Of a stretch of 13,520 nt of DNA, positions 1 to 5,839 are shown one piece after another. Positions within the stretch are counted from its first letter, which is position 1. Every line of letters starts with the position of its first letter. The translations under genes and the position numbers were made by a program. The stretch lies in contig CAMTFK010000114.1 of NCBI GenBank assembly GCA_947071285.1, positions 1 to 13,520 of the forward strand. Reading direction: 5' to 3'. The notes under the pieces were generated by a model that saw only the letters and a program-made list of their open reading frames with translations, was not told the DNA's origin and did not search any database. The stretch comes from an uncultured Bacteroides sp. Lineage in GTDB: Bacteria > Bacteroidota > Bacteroidia > Bacteroidales > Bacteroidaceae.

Positions 1-16
1 CTCATTTCCTGACGAG

Positions 17-52
17 TCGTTGACGAAATCAGTTCGTCAACGATTTTTTTTT
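17..52 (+). terminator. Intrinsic terminator of an upstream gene outside the window
   Basis: A perfect 11-bp stem (17-27 TCGTTGACGAA with 33-43 TTCGTCAACGA) encloses a 5-nt loop and is followed by nine T residues (44-52). This is a textbook rho-independent terminator for + strand transcription entering from the left edge. The gene it serves is not in the window. Confidence 0.88.
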
Positions 53-118
53 ACCACAAAGTCATTTATTAGAGAATTCATTCAAGACTGCTCAGAAATG
101 AAACAAATGATAAGTAGT

Positions 119-284
119 ACTATCTCAATTCTCCTCCTCCCGGGAGGAGGAGTACCCGTAGGGGGAGGTGGTAGGTAAAACAATAAAGTACCTATAAATA
201 AGAATACTAAGGAATTTCTTTCTCACCTACCACCCCGCCCTTTGGGCACCCCTCCTCCAACTGGAGGAGGGGAGTTGAGATAGT
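119..284. repeat. MITE-like long imperfect inverted repeat (166 bp)
   Basis: The ends are perfect 10-bp inverted repeats (ACTATCTCAA at 119-128, TTGAGATAGT at 275-284). Inside them the two arms of about 60 bp remain complementary with a few mismatches and small gaps. Each arm holds its own inner palindrome of CTCCTCC/GGAGGAGG type and the motif GGTGGTAGGT. The centre (about 178-230) is AT-rich. No coding capacity and no clear target-site duplication are visible. The structure resembles dispersed non-coding inverted repeats (REP/MITE-like) of Bacteroides genomes; whether it is mobile is inference. Confidence 0.7.
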
Positions 285-338
285 CCGCCTTATTTATGAA
301 GATACTCAGTAAATCATCATTTCATTCATACCTCCTAA

Positions 339-346
339 TAGTTTTG
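339..346 (+). promoter_or_regulatory. Possible Bacteroides -7 box upstream of the HTH gene
   Basis: TAGTTTTG matches the Bacteroides -7 consensus TAnnTTTG and lies about 110 nt before the HTH start codon, in the gap after the MITE-like repeat. I see no convincing TTG-type -33 element 19-21 nt upstream, so this is only a candidate. If real, it would drive the HTH, VirE_N and DUF3987 genes. Confidence 0.3.
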
Positions 347-422
347 GAATGAACTTCCCGACAGCTTACTCTACTCTCAACTCTGACGATATTTCTCGTC
401 AAGCTCACGTCATTTCAAACTC

Positions 423-453
423 TTTTTCCTTTGCCTCCGAACCAAAGGAAAAA
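423..453 (+). promoter_or_regulatory. Leader hairpin covering the HTH ribosome-binding region
   Basis: TTTTTCCTTTG (423-433) pairs perfectly over 11 bp with CAAAGGAAAAA (443-453) around a 9-nt loop. The 3' arm holds the only purine-rich, SD-like stretch (AAAGGAAAAA) before the ATG at 458, so the hairpin could hide the translation start of the first gene. No U-tract follows, so it is not a normal terminator. A regulatory role is inference. Confidence 0.45.
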
Positions 454-457
454 AGAT

Positions 458-805
458 ATGATACAGAATCTACTATTTTCAGAGCAACTGGAGCAGGTGC
501 GCAATCATCTGCTCAGTCTGGCGCGTTTGCTGGAGCGTGCCGGAGTGAAAGCCCGTCCCGAGATTGCCCGGGGCTGGGTGGACGGACAAGAGGTGATGGA
601 CGCGTTGCACATCAGCCAGCGTACCCTGCAAAACTTGCGTGACAACGGGACCCTGGGGTACACCGTTTTGGGTAAGAAATACTTCTATCGCATTCAGGAG
701 ATTGATGACCTGTTGCGAAACAACTATGTGATGTACAAGCTCAGTGCATGGGGCAAGGAGGACGAGCGTCCTGCCACCGATAACAGGGAAGGGGGTGACA
801 GATGA
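458..805 (+). CDS. Small helix-turn-helix (MerR/excisionase-like) DNA-binding protein
   Basis: This 115-aa protein has a leucine-rich amphipathic N-terminal helix (about residues 5-30), then a winged-helix region of the HTH_17/MerR-excisionase kind: WVDGQEVMDALHIS (helix 1 and turn), QRTLQNLRDNGTLGYT (recognition helix) and KKYFYRIQEIDDLLR (wing and last helix). Proteins of this design are common in Bacteroides ahead of VirE_N and DUF3987 genes and probably bind DNA to regulate or assist them. The frame is open from a TTG at 431, but I chose the ATG at 458 because it follows AAAGGAAAAAAG and starts where the family-like sequence begins. The stop overlaps the next start (ATGA at 802-805), indicating translational coupling. 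The DNA target is not evident; the 11-bp repeats at 3195-3336 are one possibility (inference). Confidence 0.85.
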   Translation: MIQNLLFSEQLEQVRNHLLSLARLLERAGVKARPEIARGWVDGQEVMDALHISQRTLQNLRDNGTLGYTVLGKKYFYRIQEIDDLLRNNYVMYKLSAWGKEDERPATDNREGGDR

Positions 806-1365
806 AATGCTTCAGCTTCTTTCTGGCTCCCGTCAGTAATGTCGTACCCCATAAGACGGTGGGGATAGAGCAAATCTACAATGTCATCCGGGGTGACTAT
901 TATCGTGCCGCTACCGAAGAGCTGCGCCGCCTGATACAGGAAGAACGGGTCACGCAGCGCGATGTGCAACGCTTCAAGTCGAGAAACTTCGATTATGCCA
1001 CCTTCAGCGGAGAGTTCAGCCGTCGGCGCGAAGACGCCCTGTTGGCGCATAGCGGGCTGCTCTGCCTTGACTTCGACCATATCAGTCAGTGGCAGGGTGG
1101 CGGGCATTTGCAAGGTGTTTACGGGTTGCGCTATGCTTTGGCGCACGATGCTTCGGTAGATACGGCCCTGCTTTTCCGGAGTCCGGGTGGTGACGGTCTG
1201 AAGTGGGTGGTTCCCATCGACCTGGGGCAGGGCACGCATGCTGACTGGTTCGAGGTCTTGTCCTACTACGTGTCGCGCAATTATGGGGTGGAACCCGACC
1301 CCTCAGGGCGCGACATTGCACGTGCCTGTTATCTGCCTTGGGATCCGGATGTGCTGATGTACTGA
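802..1365 (+). CDS. BT4734/BF3469 family protein (VirE_N domain, primase-like)
   Basis: This 187-aa protein resembles the BT4734-like N-terminal (VirE_N) family of Bacteroidota. Its motif series recalls archaeo-eukaryotic primases: LLCLDFDH with D90 and D92 (hhDhD motif), then LLFRSPGGDGLKWVV (residues 123-137, the sxGxGxH-type strand), then SGRDIARACYLPWDPD (168-183) with late acidic residues. The histidine usual in the second motif is K134 here, so polymerase activity is uncertain. In other elements such a domain is fused to PriCT and helicase parts; here those parts are on the next gene, making a split primase-helicase. It is coupled to the HTH gene by a 4-bp ATGA overlap and lies 29 bp before the DUF3987 gene. 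The family call is fairly secure; the enzymatic role is inference. Confidence 0.83.
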   Translation: MKCFSFFLAPVSNVVPHKTVGIEQIYNVIRGDYYRAATEELRRLIQEERVTQRDVQRFKSRNFDYATFSGEFSRRREDALLAHSGLLCLDFDHISQWQGGGHLQGVYGLRYALAHDASVDTALLFRSPGGDGLKWVVPIDLGQGTHADWFEVLSYYVSRNYGVEPDPSGRDIARACYLPWDPDVLMY

Positions 1366-1394
1366 ATTATAAATCATAAACAATAAATTTTCTT

Positions 1395-3173
1395 ATGTCA
1401 AAACAGAAATTTAACCTGGGTGAGTGGCGTCGTGACACCACCCTTACTCCCCGTGACGAGGTGGAAATCATCATTTCACGCATTGAAACAGCAAGTCTCG
1501 ATCTCACTTCAACTTATAATGACTGGCGCGACCTGGGCTTTGCGCTGGCTCAGGGGCTGGGCGAGGAGGGGCGTGCTTTCTATCATCGCCTGAGCCGTTT
1601 CTATAGCGGATACCAGTCCGCTGAAACCGACAAACAGTACACGGCTTGCCTGCGCTCGCGCGGACACGGCATCACGCTGAACACCCTCTTCCACCGGGCA
1701 AAGCTGGCGGGAGTGGATATCAATACCCGTCCGTTGCCAAATTGCCATATTGCCACATTGCCAAAAGCGAAGGACGTGGCAATATCCCCTGTTGCCGGAG
1801 CGGATCGGACGCCTCCGGGCGATGATTTCCCCACTTTCCCCGACGAAATCTACGCCTCCATGCCCCGCCTGCTCTCCGATGTCTGCTCTTACGGCATTTC
1901 GGCCGAAGACACGGATATGCTGTTGCTGGGTGCCCTCACGGTGCTTTCCTCTTGCCTGACGCAAATTTCGGGCATCTATGGGCAACGGCAAGTCTACCCC
2001 AACCTCTACCTGTTTGTCGGGGCACAGGCCTCGGCGGGTAAGGGGCGGCTGACGCTGTGCCGTCATCTGGTGGATGTGGTGCATGCCGACCTGCGCCGGC
2101 AGAACGTCCGCGAGTGGGAGGAATATCGCCGTGAGAAGTCCCTCTACGAAAAGAACAAACGCAAGGAGGGCGGCGACGAACCCCTCCAACCGCCCGTCAG
2201 GATGCTCTTCATTCCTGCCAATAGTAGTGCCACAGCCCTCTTCCAGACGTTGAATGACAACGAAGGACAGGCCCTGATGTTCGAGACTGAAGGCGACACG
2301 CTGACCACCACTTTCCGCAGCGAGCACGGCAACTACAGTGACGGCCTGCGCAAGGCTTTCCATCACGAGACCATCGCCTACAACCGCCGGAAGGATCGCG
2401 AATATGTGGAAATCTCCATGCCCCGCCTTTCGGTGCTGCTCAGTGGAACGCCTCGCCAGATAGGGGCGCTCATCCCTGATGCCGAGAACGGGCTTTTTTC
2501 CCGCTTCCTCTTCTACAACCTGCCCCTGCGTCCGGTATGGAACGATGTGTTTGCCTGCAACGGGGAGGATACGCTGGACAGTTGTTTTCTTCGGCTGGGA
2601 GGCCGTTTCTTCCAATTCTATTCACGCCTGAAGAAAACGGCCCCCCTGCGCTTCACGCTCACCGCCACACAGCAGGTGGAGTTCAACCGTTTTTTCAACT
2701 CGATGCAGCAGCAGGGACTCCAGTGTTTTGGTTCTGATATGCTGGCTTCTGTACGTCGCCTGGGGCTGACGGCCTACCGCATCTGCATGGTGTTCTCTTC
2801 ATTGCGACTGATGGACTATGAGGGAGACACCCCGTTGCCGGCCACTCTTTGTTGTCGTGATGATGATTTTCACACCACGCTCCTGATGATGGAGGTGTTG
2901 TTGCATCATACGGGACTGGCATATGAAGGATTGCAGGCCGATACCAAGTCTGCGCCCCGCCGGGCCACCGTCGCCGAAGGCGATCAGCGCGAACGTCGGT
3001 TGCTTCAGTTATTTGAGGGATTGCCGGAGTCTTTCAATCGCGCGGGTTACCAGGATGTGGCGCGTGCCGAGGGAATCCCAGCCCGTACGGCCGACCGCTA
3101 CATCATTGAACTGTGCAATCAGGGGCGTTTGCAGAAGTTGGACCATGATGCGTATGGAAAAACGGGAAAGTGA
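1395..3173 (+). CDS. DUF3987 P-loop protein with N-terminal PriCT_2-like domain
   Basis: This is a 592-aa protein. Residues 41-108 (YNDWRDLGFALAQG to LFHRAKLAGVDI) match the primase C-terminal PriCT_2 pattern. Residues about 145-470 are the DUF3987 helicase/ATPase-like part: Walker A GAQASAGKGR (209-218, K216), Walker-B-like ALMFETEGD (293-301, E297), a sensor-like SVLLSGTPRQ (346-355) and a possible arginine finger SRF (369-371). The last 60 residues (ERRLLQLFEGLPES to DHDAYGK) look like a winged helix. It probably acts with the preceding VirE_N protein as the motor half of a split primase-helicase. A linker (residues 114-124, LPNCHIATLPK) is encoded by an intergenic-type 8-bp repeat that also occurs inverted at 5594-5625. 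The gene is intact and GC-rich. The substrate and biological role in Bacteroides are not established. Confidence 0.85.
   Translation: MSKQKFNLGEWRRDTTLTPRDEVEIIISRIETASLDLTSTYNDWRDLGFALAQGLGEEGRAFYHRLSRFYSGYQSAETDKQYTACLRSRGHGITLNTLFHRAKLAGVDINTRPLPNCHIATLPKAKDVAISPVAGADRTPPGDDFPTFPDEIYASMPRLLSDVCSYGISAEDTDMLLLGALTVLSSCLTQISGIYGQRQVYPNLYLFVGAQASAGKGRLTLCRHLVDVVHADLRRQNVREWEEYRREKSLYEKNKRKEGGDEPLQPPVRMLFIPANSSATALFQTLNDNEGQALMFETEGDTLTTTFRSEHGNYSDGLRKAFHHETIAYNRRKDREYVEISMPRLSVLLSGTPRQIGALIPDAENGLFSRFLFYNLPLRPVWNDVFACNGEDTLDSCFLRLGGRFFQFYSRLKKTAPLRFTLTATQQVEFNRFFNSMQQQGLQCFGSDMLASVRRLGLTAYRICMVFSSLRLMDYEGDTPLPATLCCRDDDFHTTLLMMEVLLHHTGLAYEGLQADTKSAPRRATVAEGDQRERRLLQLFEGLPESFNRAGYQDVARAEGIPARTADRYIIELCNQGRLQKLDHDAYGKTGK
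1734..1765 (-). repeat. Four 8-bp tandem units (TTGCCANA) inside the DUF3987 gene
   Basis: Units TTGCCAAA, TTGCCATA, TTGCCACA and TTGCCAAA follow without gaps. Read on the - strand they are TNTGGCAA units, the same family as the + strand array at 5594-5625. Here the repeat is in frame and encodes LPNCHIATLPK between the PriCT_2-like and P-loop parts. Confidence 0.85.
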
Positions 3174-3194
3174 TTCGGTCTGAATTGTGTCCGC

Positions 3195-3336
3195 TCCGTA
3201 TCCGGTCCGTGTCCGGTCCGTACCAGGTCCGTAGTATCTCCGTAGTCTATAGGCACGGAGCTGCTACGGACTTGGTACGGAGATGCTACGGAGATACTAT
3301 GGAGGAGTTACGAAGGTGCTATGGAAATGCTACGCA
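3195..3336. repeat. Convergent arrays of 11-bp repeats (iteron-like)
   Basis: Five head-to-tail 11-bp units begin with TCCGT(A/G) at 3195, 3206, 3217, 3228 and 3239. They are followed by eight 11-bp units in reverse orientation ending in (T/C)A(C/T)GGA or a near variant, at 3249-3259, 3260, 3271, 3282, 3293, 3304, 3315 and 3326 (the first shares one base with the last forward unit). The conserved half is TCCGTA/TACGGA; the other five bases vary. The 11-bp period puts each motif on about the same face of the helix, and the two arms can partly pair as a hairpin. Iteron-type protein-binding sites, a structured RNA or expanding satellite DNA would all fit. There is no CRISPR-type repeat/spacer pattern. 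Confidence 0.85.
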
Positions 3337-3409
3337 CCGGATACACAGCAGGGCGACCGTACCTAATTCTTACTCATTTCTATTAGGTTCTGAATTAAAT
3401 GATTTGCGG

Positions 3410-3517
3410 ACTATCTGTCATTCTGAGCGTAGTCGAAGAATCTCTTCCCCTACTGTATAGCGCAGTCTTATGCCAAGAGAGTAGATCCTTCGACTACGCT
3501 CAGGATGACGGATAGTA
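3410..3517. repeat. Inverted repeat, 34-bp arms (common Bacteroidota intergenic type)
   Basis: Arms 3410-3443 and 3484-3517 are reverse complements with 3 mismatches in 34; the 40-bp centre is unrelated. The core CTGAGCGTAGTCGAAG is familiar from dispersed intergenic repeats in Bacteroidota. The ends are ACTATC...GATAGT, as in the 119-284 element. It lies in the non-coding gap between the DUF3987 and Argonaute-like genes and may act as a bidirectional structure or simply be a MITE-like remnant. From here to 3600 I see only short AT-rich repeats (TAATCACT-like) and no gene. Confidence 0.8.
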
Positions 3518-3618
3518 CTGCTTATCACTAATCACTAAACGCTAATCACTTTTACCCCTTTCCGCACAGATATGAATAGTAATTACGGTGCGCTTACCCT
3601 GAATACACGGTACTTGTC

Positions 3619-3649
3619 TTGTAATATAAAAATAATGTTCTTACCTTTG
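3619..3649 (+). promoter_or_regulatory. Bacteroides-type promoter of the Argonaute-like gene
   Basis: TTG at 3619-3621 and TACCTTTG at 3642-3649 are separated by 20 nt, fitting the Bacteroides consensus (TTTG, 19-21 nt, TAnnTTTG). Transcription would start near 3655 and leave a leader of about 30 nt before the ATG at 3685. This suggests the gene is expressed independently of the DUF3987 operon. Confidence 0.65.
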
Positions 3650-3684
3650 TCTGTTAATATTGGGGTTTTCAGGCAAATAATACT

Positions 3685-5589
3685 ATGAAGGAACTACTAT
3701 TACAAGCTACGCTTGATTCCGGTCATTCCGGCGCTATGCCGTCCGATCTCTGCCGGTGGCTGGTATCCCTTACGGGGGAGCTTGCCACAGAAGCGGGGAG
3801 TCTTGCCCCGATGCTCTATCATACACCCTGTCCCGGAGTACTTGAAGTGTGGCTGAAAGATGCTCCGGAGCAAACGGAAAGAAGCGTGTTCCGTTACAGA
3901 CGTCTCTCTTTCCGTCCGCTTCCCCCGGTATCCGCCTCTTCCCCTTCCGCCTCTTCCGACTATAGGATTGCAGTGGAAGTGCTGCCTGCGAAACAACTAT
4001 ACATCGGTTTTCCTGTGTCTGAAATGGGACTTGTGGGTGCTTCGCCCGCTCTGGTAGCTACAGGCGGATGGGTGATACCCTATGAGGCGCTCAGCCCGAT
4101 GCAGATAGCCCATCTGGACGCTGTTTATGCAGTGCTTATCCCTGCTTTGTCTGCCCGCCTGGATGGTGCCGGCGGTATGGAACAGCAAACGCCCGCCCCG
4201 TCCGGCCCTTATGAAGCTTTGTGGCAGGAGGTGGAAGAGTTGCTGGCGCGTTGCTTCCCTTCGGGTGGGGCAGTCTCCGGCTGTCCCCTTCACTTGTCAC
4301 TCCATCCGGCCGATGTGCCTGCCCACCGTTTGCGGTGTATCGGGGCGGAACATAGCCAGTTACAGTTCGGCAGGTCGGCCATAGAAACCGACCCCCGCAC
4401 CGGCTTTTGCCATTACGGCGCCTGCCTGCCCGGGCGGTGCCACTCTCTTACCCTCACCATGCTCTATCCGAGGGGACAACTGGACGCTGCCCGCCGCCTC
4501 TTCGGCCTTTTCTCCCCATTGGCTTCTCTTATAGCCGTGCTGCCTGTGGGCAGCATGGACCAGTGGATAGCTTATGATGCGGATGAGCGTGCCGCAGACC
4601 AACTGACGCAGGCACTCTACACGCAGCCTGCCACGGATGTTCCTGCCGCTTTCAGGCTCTATTGCCTGGTGATTCCTTCGGGAGAGGCGGGCACTGCACT
4701 GGTGGGGCAGCAACTATCGGTCCGCCTGCGCAGACTGGTGCTTTCTCTGGGGTCGCTCTATGTGGGAGGCATTCCGTTGCATGCCGTCAGTTCCGGGGGA
4801 TTCGGCAGATACCTGCCCTCTGTGGCCTCGCGCTTGCTGGTGCAGATGGGTGGCATGCCGTGGATGCCCCTCCATTTTGCTTCGCAGGACACCGACCTCA
4901 TTGCCGGATTCTCTTGCTCACGTCCCTCGCAATGTTTCGAGCCTTTCAGCGCGGTCACTTTCTACAACCATCCTGCCCGGGGCTGCTGCTTCGACCTCTG
5001 CAAGGCTGAAGAGAAGTTCTCGCTGTTCTTTTCTTCGCGCTTCAGGAGGGCTTACGAACAGTTCTTGACCGATCATCGCGATAGCCCTCCCCGGCGGTTG
5101 GTGGTGTATTGCCACCGGGAGCTTCCGACGGCGGCTCTGTTGTCTCTGGTGCGCTGGATGGTTCCGTATTCGGAAGCTGTGCCGGTGGTGCTGGCACAAG
5201 TGCGGCGCACGTCGAGGGCAATGCTCCGTCACTATGCCCCCGATGCTCCCGGCTGTATGCCTCCTGCGGGAACCGTTCTGGGCTGCACTGATGACACTTT
5301 CCTTCTTTTCTGCCGCGATTTCAGGCCGGCGTCCGATTCTTCCCGCGCTTCTTATCCTTATCCGTTGGAGGTCAGGCTCAACCGCCTTTGTGCCGACGGT
5401 GGCCTGAAACCGTTGTCATCTGCTGAGGCGGACGATGTGCTGGTGCAAGCCTTTCAGCTTGTCAGGGCCAATCCGGTGTGTGTGGACGGCAGTCCTTTGC
5501 CTCTCGTACTGTCGCACGCCGACCGCTTGTTGCGCCATCGTTGCCAGGAGTGGCAGCTTGAAATGGCTGACCGCATTGCCATGGACTAA
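3685..5589 (+). CDS. Divergent prokaryotic Argonaute-like protein (MID-PIWI), probably catalytically inactive
   Basis: This is a 634-aa protein. Residues 225-275 (LQFGRSAIETDP, GACLPGRCHSLTLTMLYP) resemble the strand set that opens the MID region of pAgos. Residues 341-390 run into GGIPLHAV and LLVQMGGMPW. The PIWI part follows: DLIAGFSCS (404-412), FSAVTFYNHP, RRLVVYCHRE (470-479), DDTFLLFCRDF (536-546), YPLEVRL (559-565) and SPLPLVLSHADRLL (603-616). The end aligns well by eye with the recalled Thermus thermophilus Ago C-terminus (TFLLLTVHRDF ... LHLADRL). Of the DEDX positions, the first is S410 and the third H477 or nearby; only D613 seems kept, so slicing is unlikely. The N-terminal 220 residues are unrecognised, shorter than a full N-PAZ, and contain an Ala/Ser/Pro linker (80-92) built on a 15-bp duplication. 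Guide binding and interference with foreign nucleic acid are inferred from the family. No partner effector adjoins it. Confidence 0.75.
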   Translation: MKELLLQATLDSGHSGAMPSDLCRWLVSLTGELATEAGSLAPMLYHTPCPGVLEVWLKDAPEQTERSVFRYRRLSFRPLPPVSASSPSASSDYRIAVEVLPAKQLYIGFPVSEMGLVGASPALVATGGWVIPYEALSPMQIAHLDAVYAVLIPALSARLDGAGGMEQQTPAPSGPYEALWQEVEELLARCFPSGGAVSGCPLHLSLHPADVPAHRLRCIGAEHSQLQFGRSAIETDPRTGFCHYGACLPGRCHSLTLTMLYPRGQLDAARRLFGLFSPLASLIAVLPVGSMDQWIAYDADERAADQLTQALYTQPATDVPAAFRLYCLVIPSGEAGTALVGQQLSVRLRRLVLSLGSLYVGGIPLHAVSSGGFGRYLPSVASRLLVQMGGMPWMPLHFASQDTDLIAGFSCSRPSQCFEPFSAVTFYNHPARGCCFDLCKAEEKFSLFFSSRFRRAYEQFLTDHRDSPPRRLVVYCHRELPTAALLSLVRWMVPYSEAVPVVLAQVRRTSRAMLRHYAPDAPGCMPPAGTVLGCTDDTFLLFCRDFRPASDSSRASYPYPLEVRLNRLCADGGLKPLSSAEADDVLVQAFQLVRANPVCVDGSPLPLVLSHADRLLRHRCQEWQLEMADRIAMD

Positions 5590-5593
5590 GCTC

Positions 5594-5625
5594 TTTGGCA
5601 ACGTGGCAATGTGGCAATTTGGCAA
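5594..5625 (+). repeat. Four 8-bp tandem units (NNTGGCAA) after the Argonaute-like gene
   Basis: Units TTTGGCAA, CGTGGCAA, TGTGGCAA and TTTGGCAA begin 4 bp after the stop codon of the preceding gene. It is an inverted relative of the array at 1734-1765: first and last units are identical and the inner ones differ by one or two bases. It is followed by a short duplicated AAAACGACGC (about 5637-5656). Confidence 0.85.
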
Positions 5626-5694
5626 CCAACTGTGCAAAACGACGCAAAACGACGCAAGAATCACGCGCTTTTAAAATCACCTTTCTTTACCGCT

Positions 5695-5702
5695 TACCTT
5701 TG
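5695..5702 (+). promoter_or_regulatory. Candidate -7 box for the DUF6266-amidase-smalltalk operon
   Basis: TACCTTTG is identical to the box before the Argonaute-like gene. A T-rich stretch (TTTT at 5669-5672, 22 nt upstream) is a weak -33 candidate. Transcription would start near 5708, giving a leader of about 130 nt before the ATG at 5840. I see nothing else with clear function between 5626 and 5839. Confidence 0.5.
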
Positions 5703-5839
5703 TTTCAGGCTGAACGGCAAAAGCTCCTGCATCGCCGTGCTGCTGCAGAGGCATTGTGCCTGCTTGCTGCTGTCTGCCTTCTTCAGCCCTTGAGACTTGG
5801 TTGCATTGACCGGTCCTGATCCCTATAAAATATACGATA

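Noticed and set aside
431..457. TTG at 431 as start of the HTH gene
   Set aside because: It would lie inside the leader hairpin; the ATG at 458 has a purine-rich stretch just upstream and better fits the family N-terminus.
349..642. 97-aa open frame on + strand before and over the HTH gene
   Set aside because: It overlaps the HTH gene in another frame, has low-complexity, unfamiliar sequence, and starts in the leader; the 458 frame has clear HTH features.
1509..2615. 368-aa antisense frame opposite the DUF3987 gene
   Set aside because: Shadow of a GC-rich gene with intact domains on the + strand; no recognisable protein pattern.
3195..3336. CRISPR array
   Set aside because: Units are 11 bp, directly abutting and in two orientations, with no unique spacers and no cas genes.
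3170..3460. 96-aa open frame across the 11-bp repeats and the left arm of the inverted repeat
   Set aside because: Its translation is just the repeat units read as codons (RSVSGPYQVRS and the like); no protein features.
3685..5589. Catalytically active slicer Argonaute
   Set aside because: By eye, at least two of the conserved acidic positions are replaced (S410, H477), so I do not claim cleavage activity.
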